A stretch of DNA of 64,000 bases, from positions 124,001-188,000 of the forward strand of contig NZ_NEXS01000008.1 of the NCBI RefSeq assembly GCF_002810445.1, read 5' to 3'. Position numbers and translations under genes: made by a program. This stretch comes from Advenella sp. S44. Lineage in GTDB: Bacteria > Pseudomonadota > Gammaproteobacteria > Burkholderiales > Burkholderiaceae_B. Shown piece by piece: positions 47,369-57,643 of this stretch; position 1 is the stretch's first letter, and each line of letters starts with the position of its first letter. Below the pieces are notes generated by a model that was not told the DNA's origin, made no database searches, and saw only the letters and a list, made by a program, of their open reading frames with translations.

Positions 47369-48589
47369 ATGAGCGAAGTCAAAAAAGTTGTTCTCGCCTA
47401 CTCCGGCGGCCTTGATACCTCTGTCATTCTGAAATGGCTGCAAGACACCTATCAGTGCGAAGTCATTACATTCACCGCCGACATTGGACAAGGCGAAGAG
47501 CTTGAGCCCGCACGTCGCAAGGCCGAGAAATTCGGCATTAAACCCGAGAACATCTTTATTGACGATCTGCGCGAAGAGTTCGTGCGAGATTTCGTGTTCC
47601 CCATGTTTCGCGCCAACGCCGTTTACGAAGGCGAATACCTGCTGGGCACCTCCATTGCCCGTCCGCTGATCGCCAAACGCCAGATTGAAATTGCCAATCA
47701 GGTAGGCGCCGATTCCGTCTCGCACGGGGCAACCGGCAAAGGAAACGATCAGGTTCGCTTTGAACTGGGTTACTACGCACTGAACCCGGCTATCAAGGTT
47801 ATCGCGCCATGGCGCGAGTGGGATCTGCTGTCCCGCGAAAAGTTGCTGTCCTACGCAGAAAAAGCCGGCATTGAAATCGACATGAAGCACAAGAACGGCG
47901 GCGCGCCCTATTCCATGGACGCCAATTTGCTGCATATCAGCTTCGAGGGCCGCCACCTGGAAGACCCCAAGGCCGAAGCAGAAGAAAGCATGTGGCGCTG
48001 GACGGTCTCGCCCGAGCAGGCACCCGATACGCCCGAATATGTCGATCTGGAATACGAACGAGGCGATATTGTCGGCATTAACGGCGAAAAACTCACACCA
48101 GCCCAAGTGCTGACCAAACTGAACGAGCTTGGCGGCAAGCATGGCGTTGGCCGGCTTGACCTGGTGGAGAACCGCTATGTGGGTATGAAATCTCGCGGAT
48201 GCTACGAAACACCGGGTGGAACGATTATGCTGCGCGGTCATCGCGCCATCGAATCCATCACGCTAGACCGTGAAGTCGCGCACCTGAAGGACGACTTGAT
48301 GCCCCGCTATGCCGCACTGATCTATAACGGCTACTGGTGGTCTCCCGAACGCAAGGCACTGCAAGTGCTAATTGACCACTCACAACAGTTTGTCAATGGC
48401 TGGGTGCGCCTGAAACTGTACAAGGGTAATGTCTACACAGTGGCGCGCGACTCCAAAGACACACTCTTTGATAAAACCATTGCCACTTTCGATGACGACG
48501 GCGGCGCCTATGACCAGGCCGATGCGGGCGGATTTATCAAGCTGAACGCACTGCGCATGCGAATCGAGACCACGGCTGGCCGCAAGTAA
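47369..48589 (+). CDS. argG: Argininosuccinate synthase
   Basis: A 406-residue N-type ATP pyrophosphatase joining citrulline and aspartate. The PP-loop [16 protein letters not shown] is near the N-terminus; [15 protein letters not shown] and [13 protein letters not shown] are the citrulline/aspartate-binding blocks. It is of the shorter (about 400-residue) ArgG type rather than the 447-residue E. coli type. Ends at a terminator embedded in a repeat array. Confidence 0.96.
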   Translation: MSEVKKVVLAYSGGLDTSVILKWLQDTYQCEVITFTADIGQGEELEPARRKAEKFGIKPENIFIDDLREEFVRDFVFPMFRANAVYEGEYLLGTSIARPLIAKRQIEIANQVGADSVSHGATGKGNDQVRFELGYYALNPAIKVIAPWREWDLLSREKLLSYAEKAGIEIDMKHKNGGAPYSMDANLLHISFEGRHLEDPKAEAEESMWRWTVSPEQAPDTPEYVDLEYERGDIVGINGEKLTPAQVLTKLNELGGKHGVGRLDLVENRYVGMKSRGCYETPGGTIMLRGHRAIESITLDREVAHLKDDLMPRYAALIYNGYWWSPERKALQVLIDHSQQFVNGWVRLKLYKGNVYTVARDSKDTLFDKTIATFDDDGGAYDQADAGGFIKLNALRMRIETTAGRK

Positions 48590-48626
48590 TTAGTAAGCGG
48601 TGACTACGTGTTATTGAGCAACCACC

Positions 48627-48731
48627 GGACCTTTAAAGCTTTGAATTGACCCTTCAGGGCTTGGAAGCGATCCCTTCAAGCTTGGGACCGATCTCTTAAC
48701 GCTAGACGGGCCCCTCACATTGGGCTTAAGG
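48627..48731. repeat. Degenerate 21-bp tandem repeat, five copies
   Basis: Units start at 48627, 48648, 48669, 48690 and 48711 with no slips. Shared shape: GA-CC-CTTCAAGCTTGG followed by a variable end. The last unit runs into the 5' arm of the argG terminator. On the minus strand the array reads as a heptapeptide repeat (SLKGSLP-like), but the frame has no gene-like features. Confidence 0.75.
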
Positions 48732-48767
48732 ACTGAATTCTGTATTGAGCAGGACTCAGTCCTTTTT
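48728..48767 (+). terminator. Terminator of argG
   Basis: AAGGACTGA (48728-48736) pairs with TCAGTCCTT (48756-48764), followed by T residues to 48767. An alternative short hairpin AGGACT/AGTCCT lies in the 3' arm. From here to the kup stop at 48997 nothing else is evident. Confidence 0.82.
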
Positions 48768-48996
48768 CGTTTCAGCTTGATTCGTTTGTGATTGTAAACG
48801 TGCAGGTATGCGTCTTTTTCCACTTAGTCGTTTTGAACCGCTTCTTTCCTGCTTGATCGTCCTGAACGCATTCAGACGGCCCGCGACAGTGGTGCATTAC
48901 CCATGCCGCACGGCCCGACCCATGGCCTGCATAGCAGGTGATTCCAGGATAGGCAAGTAAATTGCCCGGCCCCCCCTGCCGCCCGACGACAACTTC

Positions 48997-50877
48997 CTAC
49001 AACTCCACCTGAATGCCCATTTCAATAACCCGATTGGGCGGGATTCTGTAGAACCGCGTACTGCGCGCTGCATTACGCGACATGAAGGCAAACAGTCTGC
49101 GACGATAGCGCTTGATAAACGGCGCACGATTTGACACCATGATGGTCTGCCTGGACATGAAATAAGACACCACCATCGGCGACAGATCAATCTGCGGATG
49201 CGCGGCCTGAACCTGCTCAAGCACTTCAGGGACATTGGGCTCCTGCTTGAAGCCATAGGTTGCTGTCACTTGCCATGCATTGTCCTCGACCTCGGAAATC
49301 ACAAACCTTTGCTCGGGCGAAATAAAGGGGACATCCGCCCCTTTCACAGACAGAAAGACCAGCTGCTCATGCAATACCTTATTGTGTTTCAAATTATGCA
49401 ATAGCGCAGACGGCACCCGCTGGGGATTCGAATGCATAAAAACGGCGGTGCCCGGCACGCGCGGCACGGTATCGCGTAATAACATGCGCAGAAATGGCTT
49501 CAGTTGCTGCGCCTGATCAATATCGATTCGATCGAGTCTTTCCCTTCCCTTGCGCCAGGTCATCATCAACGTAAAAAGGAACAATGCAATCAGCAATGGC
49601 AGCCAGCCTCCCTCTTCTATCTTGACGGCATTGGCGGAAAACAGCAGCACATCGATAATCAAAAAGAGACAAAGCAGCGCATAAATGAGCGTTCGGCGAA
49701 AACCGCGATACATACCGGGCATCACACTGAACGCCAGAACCGACGTAATCAGCATCGTGCCGGTGACCGCAAAACCATAGGCGTGGGCAAGCTTCTCGGA
49801 GCTTTGAAAAACCAGCACCAGCACGATCACAGCAACGAACAACAGCCCGTTAACGCGTGGCATGTAAATTTGCCCTTCGGTCTCACTTGAGGTGTGCAGG
49901 ATCTCCATACGCGGCCACAGACCGATCTGGACCGCCTGTCGTGTGACCGAAAATGCACCCGATATCACAGCCTGCGAAGCAATGATGGTAGCCATTGTGG
50001 CCAGTATGACCATGGGAATTTGCCCCCATACCGGAACGGACATAAAAAACGGGTTCTTGGCTGCGGCCGGATTCTGAACAACCATCGCTCCCTGCCCGAA
50101 ATAACAGAGCAACAGGGCCGGCAGGACAAACCAGAACCAGGCACGACTGATGGCCGCACGTCCGAAATGTCCCATATCGGCATAGAGTGCCTCGGCGCCA
50201 GTCAGGGCAAGCACCACATAACCGAGCAACAGAAAGCTGTGCAACGGATCGTTCAGGATAAAGCGCCATGCATATATCGGTTCGAGCGCCAGCAATACCA
50301 CCGGATTATCAATGATATTGTAGATTCCCAGCATGCCTAGCGTCAGAAACCAGACAAACATGATCGGCCCAAACAGCCGGCCGACCAGCCCCGCACCGTG
50401 AGACTGGATCGCAAACAATGCGATCATGATGACGACAGACAATGGTAGAATCCAGTGATCAAGCCGGTCGGAAACGACACTGATGCCTTCCAGCGCCGAC
50501 AATACGGAAATGGCAGGTGTAATAACACTGTCGCCGTAGAACAGGCAGGCGCCGAATATACCCAACGCCAGCAAAACAGGCCGATATCCGGGCCTGATAT
50601 TGCGAATTGCCAGTTCCATTAATGCAAGCACGCCGCCTTCGCCCTTGTTGTCGGCACGCAGCACCAGAATGACATATTTGATCGACACCACGATCATGAC
50701 GAGCCAGAACAAGATAGAAAGAATACCGAGCACCGAATCCTGTCCCACGCCAACGCCAGCGCCGTTTAAGCTGGCCCCAATGGTGTACAGTGGGCTGGTC
50801 CCGATATCTCCATACACAACGCCCAGCGCACCCAGCAGCACGCCGGCGGCAGGAGATGTCTTTGAATCGGACGACAT
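48997..50877 (-). CDS. kup: Low-affinity potassium transport protein Kup
   Basis: A 626-residue K+ uptake permease of the KUP/HAK family. About 12 hydrophobic helices from residue 10 to 430 (GALGVVYGDIGTSPLYT opens the first; GEGGVLALMELAIR and FGDSVITPAISVLSALEG-like blocks follow), then a roughly 190-residue cytoplasmic C-terminal domain. Its ATG overlaps the stop of the histidine kinase gene by one base (TAATG), so its expression appears tied to that two-component system. Confidence 0.94.
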   Translation of the reverse strand: MSSDSKTSPAAGVLLGALGVVYGDIGTSPLYTIGASLNGAGVGVGQDSVLGILSILFWLVMIVVSIKYVILVLRADNKGEGGVLALMELAIRNIRPGYRPVLLALGIFGACLFYGDSVITPAISVLSALEGISVVSDRLDHWILPLSVVIMIALFAIQSHGAGLVGRLFGPIMFVWFLTLGMLGIYNIIDNPVVLLALEPIYAWRFILNDPLHSFLLLGYVVLALTGAEALYADMGHFGRAAISRAWFWFVLPALLLCYFGQGAMVVQNPAAAKNPFFMSVPVWGQIPMVILATMATIIASQAVISGAFSVTRQAVQIGLWPRMEILHTSSETEGQIYMPRVNGLLFVAVIVLVLVFQSSEKLAHAYGFAVTGTMLITSVLAFSVMPGMYRGFRRTLIYALLCLFLIIDVLLFSANAVKIEEGGWLPLLIALFLFTLMMTWRKGRERLDRIDIDQAQQLKPFLRMLLRDTVPRVPGTAVFMHSNPQRVPSALLHNLKHNKVLHEQLVFLSVKGADVPFISPEQRFVISEVEDNAWQVTATYGFKQEPNVPEVLEQVQAAHPQIDLSPMVVSYFMSRQTIMVSNRAPFIKRYRRRLFAFMSRNAARSTRFYRIPPNRVIEMGIQVEL

Positions 50878-51995
50878 TATTTGTCAACCTTTGAGCGGGT
50901 AAGCCGCGTACCGATACGCGGCCCTGGAAAAATGACCGTGATCTGCGTTCCCTGGATTTGCGGGCGACTCAACAGACTCCACCAGGCGCCATGCGCGCGG
51001 GTAATCTCGCGCACAATGGTCAGCCCCAGGCCCGTTCCTGCGGTAGATGCCTCGGGCGATCGGTAGAACGCATCAAAAATTTGTGCCGCATCTTCTGGGT
51101 CAATGCCGCAGCCATTGTCGCGGATCGTCAGCGATGGCGGGTTGGAACCGACGGTCAGTGTGATATTGCTTGCTCCCTGTGCATATTTGAGCGCATTGTC
51201 GATCAAATTACCAAGCAACTCTTCGAGCAACAGTACGTCGCCGTCTATCCACACCGGTGTCTCAGGCGCATCCAAAAACAAGTCAACACCATGCTGCCGT
51301 GTTTTGGGGACCCATTCAAGACCGGCGTTCTGCACCCATTCGCACAAATTGATTTTTGTAAACACATCCTGCGGGCGGATTCCCGGATCGGCCCTGGCCA
51401 GCACCAGGAGTTGCTGCCCCAGATGAATAAGGCGATTGCTGATCGTTTTAATCCTCTCGGCACGCTCCCTGACATCATCAGGAAGCGTACGCGCCAGCAT
51501 CAGCTCCGATTCCAGCCGCAGACCGGCCAGCGGCGTGCGAAACTGATGTGCCGCGTGCCCGATAAAGCGGCGCTGCGCGACCAGGGATTCATCCAGTTTG
51601 CGTAGTAGATCATTGAGGCGATCCAGCAACGGCAATAGCTCGGTTGGCACATTGCTCAGTTCGATAGGTTGCAGATCCTCTTCGGAACGCTGCGCGATTT
51701 CGCCCGCCAGCAAATTGACCGAACGCAGCCCCGAGCGCACGCCATAGAAAACCAGCCAGGCAAACAGAACCACCAGCAGCAATTGCCCGATGATAATGAC
51801 GATAAAAATGTCCTTGACGACCCAGTCGAGCGCATCCTGCATGATCAACAGTGTCGCACTGAAATCAAGAATAATGAGCACCAGAAGCGCCGGTAGCAGG
51901 CGGATGATCAGATGACGAAACAGCGAACCTTTCTGTAGAAAAGAACTGCTGCGCCTGGCGCTACCCTGTTTGGAATTGGTCATGAAATAAGACAA
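50877..51995 (-). CDS. Sensor histidine kinase
   Basis: A 372-residue membrane-bound kinase. Two hydrophobic segments (about 29-52 and 62-84) with only a very short loop between them, so it has almost no periplasmic sensor domain. A HAMP-like linker follows, then the H box HAAHQFRTPLAGLRLE (phospho-His150) and the ATPase domain (N box LIDNALKYAQ; G1 RDNGCGIDPEDAAQIFDAFYR; G2 GTGLGLTIV). QseC/TctE-like class. A second ATG five codons in could also be the start. Third gene order: regulator, kinase, kup. Confidence 0.92.
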   Translation of the reverse strand: MSYFMTNSKQGSARRSSSFLQKGSLFRHLIIRLLPALLVLIILDFSATLLIMQDALDWVVKDIFIVIIIGQLLLVVLFAWLVFYGVRSGLRSVNLLAGEIAQRSEEDLQPIELSNVPTELLPLLDRLNDLLRKLDESLVAQRRFIGHAAHQFRTPLAGLRLESELMLARTLPDDVRERAERIKTISNRLIHLGQQLLVLARADPGIRPQDVFTKINLCEWVQNAGLEWVPKTRQHGVDLFLDAPETPVWIDGDVLLLEELLGNLIDNALKYAQGASNITLTVGSNPPSLTIRDNGCGIDPEDAAQIFDAFYRSPEASTAGTGLGLTIVREITRAHGAWWSLLSRPQIQGTQITVIFPGPRIGTRLTRSKVDK

Positions 51996-52049
51996 TAGGA
52001 TGTCCTGCCAGCGATTCTAGAACCTCGCCCCGGCAGGTTCAATGCGTTC

Positions 52050-52736
52050 TCAGTCTGCTGCGGCAGTCGCATCATCAATTTCAAGAAGATAGCCAAATCC
52101 GCGAACGGTCTGAATTGAGGTACCTGTACCCTCCAGACGCTTGCGCAGCCGGTACACGTACACTTCAACGGCATTCTCGCTGAAGTCGGCATCCCAGGCC
52201 GATAGTGAATTGACGATCTGGCGCTTGGTTACGACCCGTCCCGGGCGCGCCATCAGCATTTCAAGCACAGACAATTCACGCACCGACAGGGCAAGTCGCT
52301 CGCCGTGCACGCGAACTTCGCGCCCAACTGTATCGAACTGCAGCGGCCCCACTTCGATGACAGGACTGGACTGCCCGGACTGACGTCGCGCAAAGGATCG
52401 CACCCGCGCCGCCAGCTCGGACAATTCAAACGGCTTGGTCACGTAATCGTCGGCACCGGCATCCAGGCCGGCAACCCGGTCTTCGACGTCGTCCCGGGCA
52501 GTCAGAATAAGTGTCGCCTCCTGGTGGCCCTGCGCCCGCAGTTGCTTGAGTACTTCCAGCCCGTTCATATCCGGCAGATTCAGGTCAAGGATAAGCAATT
52601 GGTATACCTGGCCCGATACAGCGCCAAAGACCTGACTCCCGTTGGATACCCAATCGACTGCAAAGCCCTGCTCGCGCAGAAATTCCTGCAATGCAGAACC
52701 CAGGATATTGTCATCTTCGATTACTAAAATTCGCAT
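52050..52736 (-). CDS. OmpR-family response regulator
   Basis: A 228-residue regulator. Receiver domain (1-118) with acidic pocket EDD (7-9), phospho-acceptor Asp51 (ILDLNLPDMNG) and Lys of the YVTKPF motif; C-terminal OmpR/PhoB winged helix (130-220; RELSVLEMLMARPGRVVTKRQI, VYRLRKRL). QseB/TctD-like. It heads a unit with the kinase (54-base gap) and kup. A TGAAATTTCA palindrome and AT-rich DNA lie just upstream (52790-52860). Confidence 0.94.
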   Translation of the reverse strand: MRILVIEDDNILGSALQEFLREQGFAVDWVSNGSQVFGAVSGQVYQLLILDLNLPDMNGLEVLKQLRAQGHQEATLILTARDDVEDRVAGLDAGADDYVTKPFELSELAARVRSFARRQSGQSSPVIEVGPLQFDTVGREVRVHGERLALSVRELSVLEMLMARPGRVVTKRQIVNSLSAWDADFSENAVEVYVYRLRKRLEGTGTSIQTVRGFGYLLEIDDATAAAD

Positions 52737-53015
52737 GTTGATCTTGCCTGTAGTTTAATGGCCCACGGTAGCCGGATTTCTTACAAAAATCTGAAATTTC
52801 AAGCACTTAAATTTGAACCAGACCATTATTCTACTCAATTTCACCGTAATCCTTTAATTTTTTTTGTGCACCCGCGACAAGTGAACCGCTCGCACCTGTC
52901 ACACAGACTGCCGCCGCACGGCCAGCACCGAGCGATAGGCCCGATGCTGGCTTGCTTGCGCTGGCTCCTGCCCCCATAAGCCGGCCATGCCTGCCATGCT
53001 GCTTTGCAACACGGG

Positions 53016-56000
53016 TTAATGGCTGATACCCGGCGCCTGCACGCGAAGACGGCTGCCCGCCACATCCGGCAACACATCGACCCGCAATGCCATCTGCTCC
53101 CTGAGTTCGCTGACGTGAGAGATAATACCAATAGTACGCCCGCCTGCCTGCAGATCAATGAGTGTTCGTATAGCCAGTTCAAGCGACTCGGCATCCAGAC
53201 TGCCGAACCCCTCGTCAATGAACAACGTCTCTAGTCGAATACCGCCGGCATAAGCCTGTACAACATCGGACAAACCCAGCGCCAGCGCCAGCGCTGCCAT
53301 GAAAGACTCGCCGCCTGAAAGTGTCGCGACGGCGCGCTGCTGTCCAGTGTATTCGTCCATGACGTCCAGATCCAGCCCCGACGCGCCACGGCCGGCGTGT
53401 TCGCGACGGATCAACTGATAGCGTCCACGGCTCATTTTACGCAGGCGCACTGATGCGCCAATCAACACATCATCCAGCAAGACGCTTAGAATAAAGCGCT
53501 GCAGGCTGACTTTACTTCCCTGCCGGCCCGATGCAACATCACTAAGCGTGCCATAGACAGCATACTCTTCATCCAGCGCAGCGCTGTTTGTCTTGATATT
53601 TGCGAGACGCTCCTGCAGCGTGGTTAGGGCAAGCAGGCGATCCCGTACTTGTTGCCAGGCGTGCTCGGCTTCTCGCGCCTGTGCCTCGGCCGCTTGTTGC
53701 TCGGACAGGCACTGCGCCAGATCAGGCAGCAACCGACCATCTAGCGCCTTGCTCAGTTCGGCATACCGGCCGTTGGCCTGGTGAAGCTGCTCATAGTATT
53801 GGCTGATCATACCCTGCAGGTCGGCACGTTGCGCCGGGTCCCGTTGTGCAGCCTGCCAGCCCTGCGTATCGGCAAACTCACTCTGCTCGAGGGCACGCTC
53901 ATAACTGTGCATCGCATCACCGTGAAGCCGCGTCTCCTGGGCCAGTTGCTCGCCGAGCGCCGCGATGGTCGATTGCAAAGCCAAAATCTGGTCCTGGCAT
54001 TGCCGAACCGTTTCCTCGGCCTGCTGCCGCGCCTGGGTCAGGGCTTCAATCCGTCTGCTCAAGTCGTCAATTTGCCCTTCCAGCTGCGCCTGGACGCGGC
54101 TGTTCGCCGGCAATTCCTGCTCCAGCATCTGCAACGTAGCATGCTGACTGCCATGCGCTACGTCCAGCTCCTGCAAGCGGGCTCGCAACTGCGCGACCGC
54201 CTGCTCCCCTGCCCCATGCTCCTGTTCCAGCAATGCCAATGCACGCATGCCGTCGTCCAGCTTGCGACGCGCCGCCTGGCTGGCCTGCAGTTGCTGCTCC
54301 TGTTCGTTGAATTTCGTCTGCAATAATTTCAGATCGTCGATGGCATCCTGCCCCAGTTCCTGCCCACGTCGATCCAGCTCAACCTGCTGCTCGCTGCACT
54401 GGCGAGCCAGTTGTTCCATGCGGGCTTCATGCGCGGCAAGTTGCTGCCCTGCTGCCTGCGCCTGTTGTCTGGCGTGGCGCAACGTTTGTTCGCTGATTGC
54501 ATGCTCATCCGCCGGCGCGGGCGCCGGATGAGACAGGCTGCCGCAAACCGGGCACGGCAGCCCTTCCTGCAACCGGGCAGCGAGTCTGCCCGCCTGATTT
54601 TGATGCCAGGCCAGCTCCTGCCGATCCTGATCCCGCTGGGCGATCCGCAGCGCTTCTTTCTTCTGCTCAAGCGCCTTCATGCCCTCGCTCTGTTCGTCGC
54701 GCAAGGCATGCAGTCGCCTGGCCATCTCGTCGTACGCGCGGCGCTCCTGCAGACGCAACTTGTTGCGCGCCACCGCCACGCTCAGATCGGGAAGCGCCGC
54801 CACGGCCGCCTGCAATACCGTATGCTCTTGTTTCATGCCCGCGGCACGCTCCAGTCGTGCATGCTGTTCGGCGGTCCGGGTCTCAAGCGCGTGCCTGGCC
54901 TGGGCCAGCTCTGTATCCAGCGCAGCCAGGCGCTGCTGTTGCCGGCGCCACGCCTGAACCTTGGGAAACAGCGCCTGTAAGCGACTACGATCAATGTTCA
55001 ATTGGGCAACCGCTTCATAGGCGCTGGCGTGGGTCGCGTGACTCGCTTTATCCAGCACCAGTTGCTGGTTAAACGCCTCAAGCCGCGACTGACTGTCTGC
55101 AAGACGCCTCTGTGTCTGGGCCAGCCGCTGGCTTGTCTGCTCGGCATGATCGTAAAGCTGGCGCAGATCAGCCGCTGCCGCAGCCAGGCGCAACGCGCTT
55201 TCGTGCCCGGCAATCACGACTTGGCGCTGTTCAAGCCGCACCAGTTGCCCGGCCAGCTCGTCACGCTGTTCAAATTGTGTTCGTATTCGCTGTGCCTCAT
55301 CCATGTTGCGCTGTGCCCGCATGTACTGATCGGTCGTTTCCTGTCGGCGCGTTTTTGCCAGCGCTTCTGCATCGGCCAGATCGGCAATGTCTTGGGCAAG
55401 CCGGTTCTCTTCCTTGATGTCTGCTTGCTCCAGCAGTCCGGCTATCTGTAGCTCATTGGCCTCGCGCCGTGCGCGAATATCCTTTGCCCGCTCCTGCAGT
55501 TGCAATTCAATCTGCCGAAAAATATCGGTCTGGAACAACTGCGCAAACAGCGCTTCGCGCTTCAGGGACGTTTCCAGCAACAGTTCGCGGAACTTGCCCT
55601 GTGGCGATACCATCACCTTGCGAAACTGCTCGGCTTTCAGGCCGGTCAGGCTTTCTACATAGGCGGTGATCTGTCCAGCCTTTTTCGCGACCAGGACCTT
55701 TGGCGTTTCCTCCGTCAGATCCAGCATGACGCCTTCTGTGCCAATGTCCCGAAAGCCGGTCCCCCGCAACTTGGGCACCCGTTGCGCCGGCTGGCGCTGA
55801 ATCTCATAGCGCTTCGGGCCAAGTCGAAAACCGAAAACCACGCGCGCGACCATCGCCGGATCGGCCAGATCAGAACGTAACGATCGCGGATCCTTTTCAT
55901 CGCCCGTGGTTTCCCCATACAGGGCAAAACAAATGGCATCAAGCAAGGTACTTTTGCCGGCGCCGGTCGGGCCGTTGATCAGAAAGAGCGGATGCGTTCC

Positions 56001-56075
56001 CAACTGCGTGAAATCAAGTTCCTGTTCGCTGGCAAATGGGCCAAACGCCTGCAGGCGCAAATACAAGGGGATCAT
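53016..56075 (-). CDS. sbcC: Nuclease SbcCD subunit C
   Basis: A 1019-residue SMC-like ATPase partner of SbcD, cleaving hairpins and processing DNA ends. N-terminal Walker A GPTGAGKSTLLDAI, two long coiled-coil arms around a zinc hook with CPVC at about residues 507-510 (LPCPVCGSLSHP), and C-terminal signature LSGGESFMAALALALGLSDVV with Walker B LFIDEGFGSLD. Directly abuts the sbcD stop with no intervening base. The coiled coils are rich in Gln, Ala and Arg. Confidence 0.96.
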   Translation of the reverse strand: MIPLYLRLQAFGPFASEQELDFTQLGTHPLFLINGPTGAGKSTLLDAICFALYGETTGDEKDPRSLRSDLADPAMVARVVFGFRLGPKRYEIQRQPAQRVPKLRGTGFRDIGTEGVMLDLTEETPKVLVAKKAGQITAYVESLTGLKAEQFRKVMVSPQGKFRELLLETSLKREALFAQLFQTDIFRQIELQLQERAKDIRARREANELQIAGLLEQADIKEENRLAQDIADLADAEALAKTRRQETTDQYMRAQRNMDEAQRIRTQFEQRDELAGQLVRLEQRQVVIAGHESALRLAAAAADLRQLYDHAEQTSQRLAQTQRRLADSQSRLEAFNQQLVLDKASHATHASAYEAVAQLNIDRSRLQALFPKVQAWRRQQQRLAALDTELAQARHALETRTAEQHARLERAAGMKQEHTVLQAAVAALPDLSVAVARNKLRLQERRAYDEMARRLHALRDEQSEGMKALEQKKEALRIAQRDQDRQELAWHQNQAGRLAARLQEGLPCPVCGSLSHPAPAPADEHAISEQTLRHARQQAQAAGQQLAAHEARMEQLARQCSEQQVELDRRGQELGQDAIDDLKLLQTKFNEQEQQLQASQAARRKLDDGMRALALLEQEHGAGEQAVAQLRARLQELDVAHGSQHATLQMLEQELPANSRVQAQLEGQIDDLSRRIEALTQARQQAEETVRQCQDQILALQSTIAALGEQLAQETRLHGDAMHSYERALEQSEFADTQGWQAAQRDPAQRADLQGMISQYYEQLHQANGRYAELSKALDGRLLPDLAQCLSEQQAAEAQAREAEHAWQQVRDRLLALTTLQERLANIKTNSAALDEEYAVYGTLSDVASGRQGSKVSLQRFILSVLLDDVLIGASVRLRKMSRGRYQLIRREHAGRGASGLDLDVMDEYTGQQRAVATLSGGESFMAALALALGLSDVVQAYAGGIRLETLFIDEGFGSLDAESLELAIRTLIDLQAGGRTIGIISHVSELREQMALRVDVLPDVAGSRLRVQAPGISH

Positions 56076-57212
56076 TTACGCTTCCCTTTTCAGGACGGAA
56101 TCGACAACATCCTTGACTGCTGCGCTTTGCGCCGGCGTCATGGTTTGTCCACTGACCTGTTCGAAAAAATCGCAGAACAGGGAAAATTCATCGCGACGCA
56201 GTCTTGTCGCGGCCATGACCGGCTGGCTCTCGTCCTGATAAAGCCGCGGCTTTTCCATCTGCAACAGATTGGGATACACCGCCCGCAGCTTGCCCACGGG
56301 GTCCAGGATAGCGTGATCATCTGTCAGTCTGGCAAGCAAATAGTCTTCAGAGTTTGGGTCTGCACTTGCTGCGTCGATCAATTCGTCCAGCTTGCCCTCA
56401 ATGGTGCGCACATCATGCAATGGATGCAGCGGCAGCGCCGTCGCAGTGGCAACACCGACATGGTCGATCTGCACGAGCAGCACGCCCTTGTTGTGTTTTT
56501 CTTCAGAAAAGCTGTATTTCAAAGGCGAGCCGCTGTAGCGGATACGCCCTTGACGAAATGCCTGGGGGCCGTGCAGATGGCCCAGGGCGACATAGGAAAA
56601 GCCCTCAAACAGATCGGCTGGCACCTGGTCGGCGCCCCCGACAGCCAGCGGACGTTCCGATTCGCTTTCCAGGCTTCCGGCAACAAAGCAGTGGCAGATC
56701 AGGACATGGACCCCGTCGGCAGGTTTGTTATCGGCAATACGCTGCAGCAGATAGCGATGTGCCTGTTCATAGCCGGCAATGGGCTCTTGCGCAAATACCC
56801 GCACCTGCTCCGGGTCTGTATAGGGAATACCGTGAAAATACAGCGGCCCGGCCTGCGTGTGAACAACAACCGGCTGCTGCATTTGTTCATAGTCTGCAAT
56901 GATATGCACGCCCGACCCATTCAGTGGGGTGGCGGCAAAGCCGAGCCGGTCGGCGCTATCATGATTTCCCGGGATAATGACAACCGGGATATGCAGTTCG
57001 TGCATGCGGTTCAGAAACTCATTGAGCAACCTGACTGCCGCAGCCGGAGGCACCGCACGATCGTACACATCGCCGGCAATGACCAATGCATCTACCTGAT
57101 GCTGTCGTGCACAGTCGGCAATTTGATGCAGAATATGGGCCTGGTCATCCAGCAATGAATGATTGCATAGTGAACGACCCAGGTGCCAGTCGGAGGTATG
57201 GAGGAATTTCAT
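56076..57212 (-). CDS. sbcD: Nuclease SbcCD subunit D
   Basis: A 378-residue Mre11-type Mn-dependent nuclease. Metal-binding motifs are in order: HTSDWHLGRSL, AGDVYDRAVPP, IPGNHDSADRLGF and the later CHCF and LGHLHGPQ blocks. The frame is open to 57278 but ATG 57212 (MKFLHTSDWHLG) is the standard start. Operon sbcD-sbcC. A 16-bp repeat array lies 55-130 bases upstream of the start. Confidence 0.95.
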   Translation of the reverse strand: MKFLHTSDWHLGRSLCNHSLLDDQAHILHQIADCARQHQVDALVIAGDVYDRAVPPAAAVRLLNEFLNRMHELHIPVVIIPGNHDSADRLGFAATPLNGSGVHIIADYEQMQQPVVVHTQAGPLYFHGIPYTDPEQVRVFAQEPIAGYEQAHRYLLQRIADNKPADGVHVLICHCFVAGSLESESERPLAVGGADQVPADLFEGFSYVALGHLHGPQAFRQGRIRYSGSPLKYSFSEEKHNKGVLLVQIDHVGVATATALPLHPLHDVRTIEGKLDELIDAASADPNSEDYLLARLTDDHAILDPVGKLRAVYPNLLQMEKPRLYQDESQPVMAATRLRRDEFSLFCDFFEQVSGQTMTPAQSAAVKDVVDSVLKREA

Positions 57213-57266
57213 GAAACACAACAACGCAAAAAAGAAAAATGGCCCGAGGTGCCGGGCGACATATAG

Positions 57267-57346
57267 CAGGCGAATCACACGACGAATGGATCACACGGCG
57301 AATGAATCACACAGCGGATGAATCGTATGGCGGGCCGATTACGACG
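57267..57346. repeat. Degenerate 16-bp tandem repeat, about five copies
   Basis: Units start at 57267, 57283, 57299, 57315 and 57331; the central three are close to CGAATGAATCACACGG. It lies directly upstream of sbcD, where its promoter would be expected. Confidence 0.75.
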
Positions 57347-57643
57347 GGCGAACGAACCCGACAACCCGCCGGGCAGGAAAAGCGGCCGCGAGCGACGCCC
57401 GGGTCAGGGCAGAAAGACGCCTGAAAACCGGACCCAGGCTCTATCTTATCTCGTCATTGGATCTTTATCACCTGACATTTATACGCCGACAATTTTACTG
57501 ATCAGGGCTCAATGGGTTGACAGACGCACACTCACTGCAATAATATAAATTGATTGCTGCCTTCCGACGAAGACCAGTATGGGGGAATTTAGTCCAACTT
57601 GCTGCCCCGACATTCGGTCAAACCAGCTAAACAGGAGCGTTCA

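Noticed and set aside
48611-48823. Minus-strand frame with SLKGSLP-like heptads
   Set aside because: The heptad is the shadow of the 21-bp array, and the frame crosses the argG terminator.
53600-55900. Numerous long plus-strand open frames antisense to sbcC
   Set aside because: They follow from the GC- and CAG-rich coiled-coil coding sequence of sbcC on the opposite strand; none has a start signal or known domain.
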